64,000 nucleotides of DNA from Tachypleus tridentatus. Taxonomy: Eukaryota; Arthropoda; Merostomata; Xiphosura; Limulidae. Under the pieces are notes generated by a model. The model saw nothing but the letters and a program-made list of their open reading frames with translations, had not been told where the DNA came from and did no database searches. Positions 23,048 through 35,315 of this stretch are shown here, piece by piece (the stretch's first letter is position 1; each line of letters begins with the position of its first letter). The stretch is taken from positions 167,255,310-167,319,309 of the forward strand of contig NC_134837.1 in assembly GCF_004210375.1 (NCBI RefSeq), written 5' to 3'. Position numbers and translations under genes: made by a program.

Positions 23048-24299
23048 TTCTGAGTCATGAAGAAATAAAACAGTAGAAAACCTATTTTTCATGGTACATT
23101 TGAAAGTAATGAGCCTACAGAATATAGGTAGATATGAATTGTTTCTAATTTAGCACAATGCTGTGTCAGATATACACGATTGGTTAAGTTAATGAGTGTT
23201 ATGATTTAATTTATTTAAGTATAGCGTGAGTTTTAAATCAAGTTTATATTTAGAAGCAAAAGTTTATTGCAGATTTGTTTACATAACAGTATACAAATCG
23301 TACGTTGTATAATTAAATTATTATGGATTGACACTTGTATTTTTGTATCACGTTACTAGAACCTTTTAAGTTTTTCTTATTGTTTCAATTGAATATTATT
23401 GCATTATAATATCTCTTAGTGAGTAGAACGTTTTAGACCTCTACCAGGCTATAAATATGTGCACAAAATGTAGTTTGAGCTAGATATATAGAATAGGTAG
23501 ATTTAGATTGTGTGATTGCAAGTTAAGCAACAAAAAATGTTTAATATCAACTTCTAAGATGAAATTATCCCAGATTGTATGTAATGTAATAACAGAGTAT
23601 AGTAGAAATAATTTATCTTGTCAGTTATTTCTGAACTAACTGAAGCAACTTTTATGGACTTTGACGAAAATATTTGAACTGTTGGATCCTGCTATAGCTC
23701 CTCTGAAACGGTTCCTTCTCAATTAAAGTAATTTAAAACTAAAGTCTTTCAAAATTAAAATTCAATAGTTAATCTAATGTCAAGTTTAAAATCCTGTTTT
23801 AGCCAATCAACTTATTATGCTTGATTTGTTAACCCAGGTACTTGCTACTTCACCACAGCCTTGGTCTCATTCGTCTTCCTTGGACCACCTAATTACCATT
23901 GCCAATTATCCAAGCTTTTTAACCTTCTCTACTTTCGGTTCTGGTTTACAACCACCCCCAAGTATTACAATATTTACCATACCTTTCTAGCATTATCATC
24001 ACTTTATTTTAGTAGTACTTAGCCTTAATTCTACCAATGGAGCTGAAGTGAAACTAACGTCCTTGGTTGTCTCGCAAGCCCCTTCAGAGTTTGTGAGATA
24101 TAAACCCAAAATCACTTCCAAGATGTAACGTAACGTGGTAACCAACAATGTAACGTACGTAATTGAAATTGACACCGATTTTCTTGCAATAATTCGTCTT
24201 CAATTGTGTTCTAAGGTAACTCAATCATCTCGTGTGAACTTTAAAGAAAAGAGAGGTTTATTTAAATCTCTGTGTACAACTGGGGTGATCATCAACATA
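23048..24299. other. Intergenic DNA, no gene seen
   Basis: The 23800-24120 part is less AT-rich but I find no exon-like or repeat-like structure in it. Confidence 0.5.
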
Positions 24300-24369
24300 G
24301 CGAATATTTATGAAATATATATGCAAAAACGGCTCGTTTGGGTTGCGAAAATATTTTACATAGAAGAGC

Positions 24370-24406
24370 GAACAACGTTTCGACCTTCTTCGGTCATCGT
24401 CAGGTT
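24370..24406 (-). ncRNA. Hammerhead ribozyme-like motif (second Penelope subfamily, left arm)
   Basis: On the minus strand the core CTGACGA, stem II TGACC-GAAGA-AGGTC (fully paired outer bases) and GAAACGTTGTTC are all intact. Confidence 0.78.
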
Positions 24407-24431
24407 CACAAAGAAAGAGGTAACTGACCGG

Positions 24432-24559
24432 TGTGTGTGTGTGTGTGTTTTTCGTATAGCAAAGCCACAAAGAGCTCTCTGCTCAGGCCAACGAGGGGAA
24501 TCGAACCCCTGATTTTAGCGTTGTAAATCCGGAGACATACCGCTGTACTAGCGGGGAGC
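24432..24559 (-). mobile_element. SINE family B inserted into the Penelope arm, 12-bp target duplication
   Basis: On the minus strand it reads GCTCCCCGCTAGTACAGCGG, GGGGTTCGATTCCCCTCG and a (CA)n tail. GTAACTGACCGG flanks it at 24420-24431 and 24560-24571, so the SINE arrived after the Penelope relic. Confidence 0.96.
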
Positions 24560-24995
24560 GTAACTGACCGGAAGCTGACCACATGTTTGGAAGGGATTGT
24601 GTAACTGAGTGTCGGAATGTAGAAGGCGGTGTTAGATGTTTGAATATATAATTTTATTTTATTATATTAATATAAGTATAAAGGCGTTCCTTTATATTGG
24701 TTTATTTTGGGTTTAAGTTGTTGTATAAGTAAGGCTTCTTTAATTTTAAAAAGTCACCTTCACACGTTCCCGAACACTGCAAATCAAATAAACAGAACAT
24801 AACCATGAAAAACACTCAAATACTAAATAAAGAAATAAACATAAACAAACGCAAAATTAAAGAAGACTTACTTATACAGCAACTTAAACCCAAAATAAAC
24901 CAATATAAAGGAACGCCTTTATACCTGTATTAATATAATAAAATAAAATTATATATTCAAACATCTAACACCTCTTTCTAATCTCTTTATTTGTG

Positions 24996-25032
24996 AACCT
25001 GACGATGACCGAAGAAGGTCGAAACGTTGTTC
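24996..25032 (+). ncRNA. Hammerhead ribozyme-like motif (second Penelope subfamily, right arm)
   Basis: This is identical in sequence to the left-arm motif but on the plus strand, so the two sit as mirror images about 600 bp apart. Confidence 0.78.
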
Positions 25033-25112
25033 GCTCTTCTATGTAAAATATTTTTTCAACCCAAACGAGCCGTTTTTGCATATATATAGCGAATATTTGT
25101 TTGATTTGATTT

Positions 25113-26109
25113 AATATTTTAAAATAAATGAATTGTACGGTGTTTTTTTTTATTATTGATTGAAATTTATCACCAATAATTCCCACACATTTGATTAAAG
25201 AAATCTGCCATCCATACATAAAACCCAACATACTGCCTTAGTAAAAATTCCGTTATACTCTTCCTTGTGGAAAATGATATCTGTAAATATATCACCACGT
25301 AAGTCATTCTTGTTAAGCATTAAGTGGAGAATGTTTTTATAAACTTACCCATGTTTTGCATAAGTCATATTTTTAACCTCATGATTGTATAACTGTTTTC
25401 CTTGTGCTTTTCAAGAGGTAGGGTGTCACAGAATTGGGTTTTAAATTTTGATCTATTCGTGTTCGTTTTAAGTTAAATGTACGCCTGGCATACGAAAGTT
25501 CTTGTGAGTAACAGAATGAATCACAGGTGGTGACATCCATAAGTACTATTTCATCACGTCAGGGTATATTGAAAAGGCAATAACAATTCCTTCTTTTCAG
25601 TTACATTTTCACCTGCTTCATTTGTGTCATTATTTTCACCTAGACTTTGTTTTATAAGCTGAGAGACATGGCGTTCAACTTACTTTTAGTATATATAGTA
25701 CTTCATAACGTTTGGAAGTTGATGTAATGTGATTATAGACAATGAGACCTGTTACAGTTTCTGAAAAAAAAATTGTTCACATTACAAAATGTTTGAACCA
25801 CAAGGTATGGTTTCATATCTCTTATCTGTCTTGGACGTTTCGAAATAACTAAAAATCTATTTCAACAGCATCATGAATTGTATTACTGATTTAATTTTCT
25901 TTGCTTTGCTTTTTTCATTCTCTGTTGTTGAAAGCGACCTTTTTCAAGGACATGCTCACTGCTTTCTTAACCTTTCATTCATAGAAAACGAATTTTATTT
26001 ATTAGCAGGCTTTGCTGCTATCATCATAATGAGGTTCATTTCTTCCCTCTACATCTAAAATGATCATTTTCTCGAATTGTAATTTAAACATTTGACTATT
26101 CTCTGAATA
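25113..26109. other. Intergenic DNA, no gene seen
   Basis: No recognised feature; open frames are short. Confidence 0.5.
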
Positions 26110-26350
26110 GTTTGTTTTTGAATTTCGCGCAAAGCTACTCCAGATCTATCTGCGCTAGCCGTCCCTAATTTAGCAGCGTAAGGCTAGAAGGAAGGCAGCT
26201 AGTCATCACCACCCACCACCAACTCTTGGGCTACTCTATTATAACGTCCCCACGGCTGAAAGAGCGAGCATGTTTGGTGTAACGGGGATTCGAACTTGCG
26301 ACCCTCAGATTATGAGTCGAACGCCTTAACCAACCTGGCCATGCTGGGCC
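26110..26350 (-). mobile_element. SINE family A
   Basis: On the minus strand it begins GGCCCAGCATGGCCAGGTTG, then GCAAGTTCGAATCCCC, with a deletion of about 30 bp in the middle (the region around AATAGTGGGATTGACC is missing), body and tail TTTGCGCGAAATTC. Confidence 0.92.
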
Positions 26351-27424
26351 TCTTCTCTGTATAGTGATGTTGGAGAAGTGGTTATTTAATAATTATTGCT
26401 TGTCATTATACTTACTATGCTCCGTTATCACAAAGGTGTATATATAACTATTGACAAAATATTTGTCGTCAAACAGCAAAAGTACATGTGTTACAGCTTT
26501 TGGAAAACATTTTGTTGATCTAAGCTGAGAGGTAAGTCCTTTTTAGCAAAAAAAAAAAGAAGTTTACAACAGATGGTCCTATATGTATTGTAAATGCTGT
26601 CTTATTGTGTGTTGTGTGTATAAGTGTTTATGTGCCTTAGTGTGAAGAGGACACATAGATTTTATATGAGGTTTTATTGTTCTCCTTTTGAATTTCAACT
26701 TAAAGAAAAAATAACACTACACAGAACTACTTTCTCTAGATGCGTTCCCATTATCAACCAGCAATGTGGAGATAAGTTAGAGATACGATGAAGGATATGA
26801 AAATACACGTCCTCATATCTTTTCCATCAATCTCTGAGTCCTATCTAGATATACATTTTTCAGTTTAAAATTTCAGTACAGTAATTTAAACAGCATATAC
26901 AAATTTTCTAACCTGCTCAGCACAGAAGCCTGTTAATGGGTAAAATATTTCTAAGAAGTATATTTTATAAAGTACAAATAACTTTTGTGTTTACTTCTTA
27001 ATAGGAGCTGAAGGTGAAACTCACAAAGCTGTGTTATTATATTGCAGAATCTATAAGTACTTTTGTTCCACTAAGACGATAAAGGGCTGTTTGTACTATG
27101 GTAGTCTTTGTTTCTTTTATTTAGTGTTATAATGAACATACCTTTACAATTATTGTACTTAATTTTACTTTACTAGTAATTGAAAGTGGCATTGTACTAT
27201 TATCAAATGTTTGGGAGTCCTCTTTTAAAGCGAATTTTTACTATCCATAACTGGAGGTCGCCATGAGATGTTTTGCAAAAAAAAAAAAAAAAAAAAAAAA
27301 TTATCTTAACCTCGATCAAGTGTGAAGCAACGTTAGAGACTAGCTTCAAGTTAAGGCCCAGTGAAACAGTCTTTATTCCAAAGGCTTCACAAACACAATC
27401 AAGGTTTTAAATTGCAAGTGTATT
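26351..27424. other. Intergenic DNA with a 25-base A-run
   Basis: The A-run is at about 27277-27301. No gene or recognised repeat otherwise. Confidence 0.5.
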
Positions 27425-27508
27425 GTGGCACAACGTTTTGACCTTGTTCGCTCCTCTAGGTAAAAAAATTTTCTCAACCCAAACGAGCCGTTTTTACATA
27501 TATATTGT
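27425..27508 (+). mobile_element. Penelope-like terminal repeat fragment (second subfamily)
   Basis: It contains the degraded CACAACGTTTTGACC, TTGTTCGCTCCTC, then TTTCTCAACCCAAACGAGCC and GTTTTTACATATATA. It matches the outer ends of the element at 24300-25112; the ribozyme core is lost. Confidence 0.75.
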
Positions 27509-28618
27509 TTTCTACAATTAGGTTTTCTCGACATCGCTGATGAAACAATTGTATGAAAACTATATATTGACTAAAGAGATAGAAAATATACGGTAAGCTT
27601 TTATACCACATAAATACTGTATGCATCACTGTTGTAATAAACACAAGATAAAATTTTTATAACAAAAGAACTTTTGTAGAAGTTTGGAAAAATTTGCTTT
27701 AGAAAATAAAAGTAAATCTTAATAACGATTCATCTTGTGAAATATGAATCTGTTTGAACAAAGAATTCTTAATACCATACAAAATTAAAATATAACCGAA
27801 CAGCAAAGTTTGTGTGGAGAATGTATTAGTTCATGATAATCGATAACAGAAGGCGCAAAAGTACTGTAAGTAAAACTTCTTAACGTTAATTCTGTCACTA
27901 AACATTCTGATTTATAATTTTTCTCCTCTCAACTGTTTCTATAAAGTTTTAACTTCTCTACCTAGTTTTTTGTTGTAATTATTTTGATATTTTCTTTGTA
28001 TACTTTGTAATTTATTTTTGTAGTTAGTGGATGAGGGAACTGCAAAACCTTACTTTTATCTGACCGTTTTATATTTATATCTATGTTGTTCTTTTTAAAG
28101 AATCCCTTTCTCTGGAGGAATTTACTTATTTCATGAGAATTTTTAAACGGTTTTGTTGAGATCAGATTATTTCGTTCTGCAATGGTTTTGTTTCTAGTAA
28201 GTTGGCATTTGTTGAGTCAAAAAGTATTTTGTAGTTCGGGTTTTTGGAAAATTTTGGATATATTTGCTGTTGTATTGTTGTTGTTTTTCTAAGATGTCTT
28301 AATCTTTAAACGAATAGTAGATTATAAGATTTTCTTTACCTGATTTTTCGAAATGTTCTTCCAAGGTTGTTTTTTTTTAAAGTGAAATGAGAGTCTCAAG
28401 ATTTTACACTTTCATTTAATTTTCTACAACGTTGCAAACTGTGGATCTTTGACATGGAATGACAGATGATTGGGTTGGATATAAACAACTGCTTCTACGG
28501 GTCGTTTGGTTTGATTTATGACTGCTTCTGAGGGTAGTTTGGTTTGATTTATGGCTGTGTTTTGTTTTCATTCTTAGACTTAAAAAGGATTGGCTTTAGT
28601 TTTTGATATATTTTTTGC
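27509..28618. other. Intergenic DNA with a short direct repeat
   Basis: A 33-bp unit ending AGTTTGGTTTGATTTATG occurs twice around 28488-28553. No gene is seen. Confidence 0.5.
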
Positions 28619-28829
28619 TCTTCTGTTTTAAGTTTCGCGCAGAGCAACACAACGAAAGGCATCTAGTCACTACCACTCACCGTCAACTTTTGGGATATTC
28701 TTTTACCAACGAATAGTGGGATTGATAGCTAAATTAAAACGTCTCTACGAGTGAAAGACCGAACATTTTTGATGAGACGGAGATTCGAATCCGTGACCCT
28801 CAGATTGCGAGTCAAGCACCCAAACTACT
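28619..28829 (-). mobile_element. SINE family A, 5' head partly lost and body shortened
   Basis: On the minus strand GATTCGAATCTCCGTC (B-box-like), CACTATTCGTTGGTAAAAG, AAGTTGACGGTGAGTGG and TGCGCGAAACTTAAA are present. Confidence 0.85.
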
Positions 28830-31050
28830 TTTTTGATGGAGCTGATTGTTTGGAGTTGTTTAAAATTAATCAGAAATATTTCTTTTCTTTAAAGTTCGCA
28901 GTATTTTGTTTCAGAATTGACCAGTTTTATGTTTGTATATATTCGGTTATTTAGTTTTTGTTGGTAGTGATTCTAGCTTTTTTTATTTTCTATAAATTTC
29001 TAATGTTTTTATTTCAACACATTTCATAATGTTAGTATTAGATGCTTATTATGGTTTTGCTAAGTTGCTTTTCGATTGACACTTGATGATAATATATCTT
29101 ACGATTTTTTAAGTCAACAACGTCATAAACAATTATGAAAATTACTCACTGCTTTAGCGTTATTTCAAAAATAAACAGTTTGATGGAGAGCGCACGAGAG
29201 TGTAAATGATTCATACCTAAGCTCTGAAAATTTTGTTTGTTAAAGTCCAGGTAATATTCATCTTAATTTCTAATAGATCTTATAATTAATATCAAGTTAT
29301 TTGAAAAATGTAATTGTCAATTTGGATCACTTTACTTAACTTGTGTAATTGTATATCTACTTATTAATATAGGTTAAGCCTACGTTAAGATTACTGCTTT
29401 CCCTGCTGTTATAGCGTCGACCAGATAATTTGATAGTAAGTTAATAGGCCTATCTGTTAACTTTCAGATATTAAATCCTATTTGTATCAAACAAATATCC
29501 AACTTCACTGATTCCCCCTCAAAAAAGTTTTAAATTATCATTTGTACTACACTAAAATATAAAAAGCCTTATTATTGTTAATAAGCTTTCTCAATTATTG
29601 TAATCTAATTACGATATCAAAATTCTTCACATAACTTAAATATGAAGTAAATTCTGTAAGTAGAATTACACAGATTTTTATATTTAAACTTTAAGCGCGC
29701 TTACCGGCCTTCATTGAGCAATAAAGTTCAGGGCGGTAAAAATTATTTAAACAAGCCGGTTCTGTCATTCATCATTTGTCACCGAGTTTTACCGGTTTTG
29801 AAAAATTTCATTCATGAGTAATATAATGTTTCTTTATAATGGTGCAATTTATATTTACGTATGTTTAGGTTAGGTTGTACTGCGAACTAAAAAAACGTGC
29901 TACAACAAGACTCCTTAATTTCCGATAAATGTTCTAAATAATAATGATATATTTTGAAAATAGAATAGCGAAATTTTCTTAGCTTGTGTAATTATATACC
30001 AGATTGTTCATGTTAGGCTGAGTTTGTGTTTGTTTGCTCTCTTTCTATAGCAGCTACTGGCAGGCTTAATCTTCAAGTGTCTGTATAAAAGTTCAAAACC
30101 TTCCTTTCATAGGGAGCTTGGTGTAAAAATATAACAGAGAAATTTGAACAAAATAACATAGAAAATAGTAGTAAATTGCTACCGCCTGGTTGCCTCCATG
30201 CGGTGGGCGGTTCAAAATTACAGATGGCGCCACGTTATCTGCATTGTGCTCTGACAAAGACAAAGTGCGGAAGTCTATGACTGGATGCAAGATAACTTGT
30301 GCTGAAGAAAATGTCTTCTAACCTGCAACCGTTACAAATATTTGAGAAAGACAATTTACTCTTGCTAAAATAACGTCATATCTTCAGTATTGGTGTAATA
30401 AAAGTGATATTTATTTTATCCCTTAATGTTTTGTAATGTGACACAATGTTTAACAAAATTGTTTGTATTTGCTTCTATTTACACTTTTCATTGACGTAGA
30501 AATATTTACGTTTATTTAGTTACTTTTGTAATTATATTTGAAATAAGTTAAACCCTAGTATAAGTTTCAGATAAATATCAGCAAAACCAGTCGGTTAGTG
30601 TGTCATTAATTTAGTTAAAACCTGTTAATTTTTTTTTTAAGAAATGCTAAAATTGAAGTATGTAAGTTTTCAGTATCGATTTATTTGAGTAACTTGTTGA
30701 ACTACTGATTTATTCGTGCACTGGATACAATATTTCTAAATGTTAGTGGCTTTGATAACAATGTAAGAAAATATTTTATTAAAAGGATTATGCTTCAGGC
30801 TTCCTTTCCTAATTTAATAAAAAATATATTTAATTCGCCATTAAATGTTTTGTTATGCAACATAACACATAATTTGTAATAATAGAAATAATTTTTGTTT
30901 ATGATTCGTTACATGCTTTTTACGTATCCAAAAACCAAAACCGTGTCAAACTTATAACAAGAGTAACATGAAAAAGTAGCCTTCAAATCAAAGCTGTAAT
31001 ATATTCAAACAAAAGCTTAATTAGATTTATTATTAAAATAATAATATCAG
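28830..31050. other. Intergenic DNA; possible promoter-like patch near 30080-30300
   Basis: TATAAAAG at about 30085 is followed by a locally GC-richer patch (30180-30300, with GGTGGGCGG and ATGGCGCCACG). This could be a promoter and 5' exon but no open frame supports it. Confidence 0.3.
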
Positions 31051-31136
31051 TTTATGAAGTTGACAAGTGTACGAAAACGACGGGGTGATATCGTACTTAG
31101 TAAATTCAAGCTCAAAGCACATGACGAAAGCCGCAG
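31051..31136 (+). CDS. Possible orphan exon, unknown gene
   Basis: An acceptor-like AATATCAG precedes 31051 and a strong donor CGCAG|GTAAGTG follows 31136. Between them one frame is open: FMKLTSVRKRRGDIV then LSKFKLKAHDESRR, with an ATG as second codon. The base composition is higher in G+C than the flanks and the peptide is basic and hydrophilic. I do not recognise it and found no partner exons. It may be a real internal or first exon of a gene extending beyond what I can trace, or chance. Confidence 0.3.
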
Positions 31137-31366
31137 GTAAGTGAATAGAACATAAAGTTGGATATTCTTTATTACTTGAAGATGACACTGTGATTATATC
31201 CTGATAACACAATCTTTTATTGAAATGTTTATTATTTTGTTACATCAGAAAAAAATAATTCATTAACCCAACACATACTGTTAGAACCAGCCATTCATAC
31301 AAATTATCAAGTAAAACTTACTGAACAATGACCTATTAGAGTATTAATTGTACTATCCCCGTAAGG

Positions 31367-31566
31367 CAGTGGTTCTTAACCTTTTTCAGTGTTTGCACCC
31401 CTTTCAAATCAGTAATCATTTCTCGCACCCCCTTGAAACTTAAATATAAAAAAAGCTAAAAATATAAAGCATACTCTTATGTAAAAATATAGATTTGCTT
31501 TAATTATTCATGGGCATCCTCGCACCCCTTGGGAATCATCTTCGCACCCCTGGTTAAGAACCCCTG
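31367..31566 (+). mobile_element. hAT-type MITE with perfect 8-bp target duplication
   Basis: This 200-bp element begins CAGTGGTTCTTAACC and ends GGTTAAGAACCCCTG, inverted repeats of 15 bp with one mismatch or so. CCGTAAGG flanks it exactly at 31359-31366 and 31567-31574. Eight-base duplications and CA..TG ends are hallmarks of the hAT superfamily. Inside are GCACCCC repeats and AT-rich filler with no coding capacity. Confidence 0.95.
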
Positions 31567-31574
31567 CCGTAAGG

Positions 31575-32595
31575 GAACATCTCATTGTTCACTACAATTA
31601 ATAAACACTAAAAATAAATACAAGTATATTTTAGATTTCTCTAAATTACCACTTTCTCGACCTTGACCAAGATATTTTCCCTGGTTGAAAGAAGTTTAAA
31701 AATTAGAGAAATATTATCCCATCTCGTGTGTATCAGATATTTACGAACTGAATCATGAACTGTGTTTTATCCCAATTATAGGACCCGTTTTCTGCGTTTT
31801 CTATTATCTTCTTTTCAGAGTTTTTGAAAGTAGAGTGAAAGCTGTTAGTTTAACATGTAATCTACAATACTTGAAGCTAACAGCTAGTGTTTATGTGTTA
31901 CGTAAGTAATATATACTATTGTTTCTTTATTGTTACTTTCATTAACAGTATAAGTTATAATGTTAAATATATCTAGTTTATTATACTTTTATTATGGCTT
32001 TTGTGTTGCATTGTTATCTTGCGTTATATAAGTATATGACCTTAGGACTAGCCTGAATCTCCTAGACTGGTTAAACCTCGTGAAATATTATTGAATTAAC
32101 GGCTTATAACATTGTGAAGCGAGAGGGTACCCAAGTGATGAAACAACGCATCTTAATCTTATTAAAAATAAATAACGTAAAAAAATACGCTTAATTATCT
32201 TTGCTCAATCTCTGATCAAGCATTGATATTAATGTACAGAACACCCAAGTGTGTTAGATTCTAATAGCATCATGAAGATTAATTGAAAAAGGTAAATCAA
32301 AAGCACTGCTTATTCCTTATTATGAAGATTTTACATTTATAGCATTATAGAACCTCAGCGATGACGTCTTTGCTCAAACTAAAAATGTATTCATAATGTA
32401 TTGCCAAACATTTTAACATTTATTTCCAAATATTCCGAAGTATGAGGTAATTATAAAAATTCACTTGTTTAAAATTTACAGCAGCTGAATCGATTGTTGC
32501 AATCATTACTTATAAAGAAAAGTCCGGGAAAGACTATTCTTCACATGGCTTGATAACACGTGTGAAAATATTTTATCATATAAATATATAGAGGG
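31575..32595. other. Intergenic DNA, no gene seen
   Basis: AT-rich and without recognised repeats. Confidence 0.5.
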
Positions 32596-33455
32596 TTGAG
32601 TACGTTATACAAAACGATTTTGAATATTCAAATGAGAAGCCACATGACCATCACATTCGATATAGTGCGACGATGGAAGGTAATGTATCAGAACTACATT
32701 TTAATATTGTTTGTAGTAGTCTCGTGCCACCAAAATTGAGTGTTTTAAGGAAGGATATGGAAAAAAAACCCTTTCCGACATAAAATATTCATACACTCCG
32801 GTCAAAAGTTGTATTCAGATTGGGCATTTAGAATATGTAAACAGAAATATTTCTTTTACTTAGTGCCTTTGAGAAACAAAGGCATGTGGGTCAAATTCAA
32901 CTTTGGCCACCTGTACCATCCAGAAAAATATCTACAAGTTGTACTCACGCTATAGTAAGGAAAGTGTAGTGTCTTGTAGTAGGTGAGAACCTACGAAATC
33001 AAAGGTCAGTCTATTTGCCCTAGGCAACATTACGCAACACAGTTAAGAAGACCTTCCGTATGGAAAAGCAACACAAGTTTCTTCCACTAGCTTCCGTTTA
33101 GCTGCAGTATACCTTAAGCAGCTAGAGAATGAAACAAGTATTCATGCTACTGCATATGAAGATATACTGGTCAAATCGGTGAATGCTGTGCCTATGAATT
33201 TATGTGCGATCAGAGTGTTGGCCTGGCGTTGGAAAACCATCGTCCTCATGCACGAGAAAAATAATGAAAAGCAATAAGAAGGAGTGGGGTGCTTATGGCA
33301 TGACAGCATTACGATGCAGTCTTTTTGCAACGAAGATAATACTGAAGAACTATTTTCAAGATGCGCAGTCATCAGTTGGAACACGAGTAGGCGTACCAAT
33401 AGCAATTGTAACGATGTGGTGTGACTACAAAATTGTGTTAATATAACGTACTCAA
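32596..33455. mobile_element. Segment bounded by 14-bp inverted repeats, possible DNA transposon
   Basis: TTGAGTACGTTATA (32596-32609) and its exact complement (33442-33455) bound 860 bp of sequence that is less AT-rich than its surroundings. Short open frames on both strands (33142-33405 minus, 33204-33446 plus) are not recognised. No clear target duplication was seen. Confidence 0.45.
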
Positions 33456-34436
33456 TTTTTATATTATGTTTATGTTTCTTTTTTTTTTACACCTTTCATA
33501 GCCAAAGTGTTTTACAGTAGATCGGAAGTTCTTTATAAGATGATCGCTGTTAAAGAGTTGCATTCTGCAAGGTTACAATTACAGGAAAAGAAACAGAAAA
33601 CAAATAAATTTCTAGACTTCTTTTGTTGACCCTAGTTTGATAATTACTTGTAGAAATATTAACAAAACATTGGTTGAAATAATACTAATCACAATAAGTC
33701 CTTATTTTAAAATATCATAAAAATACCTAGAGTAACGGGTTGAAACAGCACTCTTTAATTTTACTCTGATATTTTAAAGATTTATTTCTGCCTTAACTAT
33801 AAAATGTACTGGTAATATGTACAACTCCAAAGTGTCAGTAACTGGTTTATATATTAAAATTTAGTCTGATTCTAACAAATATTACGTCTCAGCTGACAAA
33901 ATATAAAAGCAACGAAGGTCATTATTTTTCGCGAAACCTAACAAATTTCACATTTCAACTTCAGTTTATTTTTCATTTTGGCTGCTGGCCTGAAATACAC
34001 TGAATAAAAGAACCCTGTCTGCATTAGACCGTGAACAACAAAAGGTGAAAACTCTACTTATAAATACGTTTGACTGGTAACCCATAATGGGTTTACCATA
34101 CAAAACGATTGTACTAATAGGAAATAACAGCAGGTTACTATGTTGTTTCATCAGAAGCTATTGCCTATCAAAATCAACTGCTTTTTATTGAACTAGAAGA
34201 TAGGAACTTAGGTTAACCGAATAATGTTTTTCAAATGACGTAATGTCCTTGAAACTGGAACTTTTTTTGAAAAACGAAACCGTTTGTTCGCATAAGTAAT
34301 AAGTAAAATATTACTTTCGAGAAGTATATTTTGTATTGGTTTCCACTAATAGTATTGAATTACAATGCTACGAAAATAAAACATCTATCTTTCCCAACAG
34401 TAAATAAGACTTAAGTAATTGGATTAGTTAGCCTAA
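33456..34436. other. Intergenic DNA, no gene seen
   Basis: No recognised feature. Confidence 0.5.
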
Positions 34437-34530
34437 CTATCCCCTAGTGGCACGGCGGCATGTCTGCGGTCTCGCAGATATCCCATTGTGTAACCCTGTA
34501 CTTCATTTCAAACAATCAATCAATCAATTT
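34437..34530 (+). mobile_element. SINE family C, internally deleted
   Basis: The head TATCCCCTAGTGGCACGGCG, ATGTCTGCGG and the tail GCAGATATCCCATTGTG are joined with the B-box region missing; the end is (AATC)n. Confidence 0.8.
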
Positions 34531-34777
34531 AGCCTAACTTATACTATATAGGAAACCAGATTATGGAAGAATAGGCAGAATAATAATTTACTTTTCAGGT
34601 AAAAATGTTATTTGTGAATAAAAGTTTTTTGAATGAAATATTGTTTAATTAATTATACAAACCTTGAGCATATTTATTCAAATATAACCAAACTTTTTCA
34701 GAGCATGTTATGAAGACTTACATTCAAGTAATAGCGTTAAGTCATGGTTCATATTTATTATTATTATTCCAGGGTTA

Positions 34778-34902
34778 TGTTTGTTTGGAAATAATCACAA
34801 AGCTACACAATGGGCTATCTGTGCCCTGCCAACCACAGGTATCGAAACCCGGTTTTTAGCGGTGTAAATCTGCAGACATGTGGCTGTGCCACTGGTAAGG
34901 GA
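34778..34902 (-). mobile_element. SINE family C, near full length
   Basis: On the minus strand it reads CCCTTACCAGTGGCACAGCC, ATGTCTGCAGATTTACACC, GGGTTTCGATACCTGTGG, then CACAGATAGCCCATTGTG and GTAGCTTTGTG. Confidence 0.9.
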
Positions 34903-35087
34903 GGGAGCTTTAAGGGTTATGGAAAAATCAATTAGAGTCATAATATATTATTTTGAACCCAAAATAGATATTCTAAACGATGCGAGTTCTGCAAAGCTTC
35001 TCGAGAACTAAACCAAACACTTACAAAATATTTAGGGCATATTCTTATGGTAAAAAAAAACAACTATAAGTTTATATATGTATATAA

Positions 35088-35315
35088 CACTAAAGCACAG
35101 TCATAAAAAAGAAGGAAAATGCTATCAATATTTATACCTAATATGAAAGTACAGTCGTGAAAGAGAAAGGAAACATTATCAATGTACATATGTAACAATA
35201 AAACACAATTGTAAAAAAACAATAAAAACTATGAATGCATATATGTAGCAGTAAAACACCTGTAAAAAGAAAATGCATACATGTAACAATAAGGTACAGT
35301 CGTAAAATAAACAAC
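35088..35315 (+). repeat. Degenerate tandem repeat, about five units of 38-57 bp
   Basis: Units share an ATATGTAACAATAAAACACA-like start and a GTCGTAAAA-like middle. Lengths vary, so it is an old, eroding minisatellite. Confidence 0.65.

Larger units (their letters stand above)
24300..25112. mobile_element. Penelope-like element relic, second subfamily, arranged as a palindrome
   Basis: Two copies of the same terminal region face each other (arms about 24305-24770, excluding an inserted SINE, and 24780-25105). Each outer end carries AAACGGCTCGTTTGGGTT or its complement and a hammerhead motif. Near the centre lies a GIY-YIG downstream remnant with AAAGGAACGCCTTTATACC. No reverse transcriptase remains. 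Confidence 0.88.

Noticed and set aside
24135-24512. 125-codon open frame
   Set aside because: Its second half runs through the Penelope arm and the SINE in antisense, so it cannot be a real protein.
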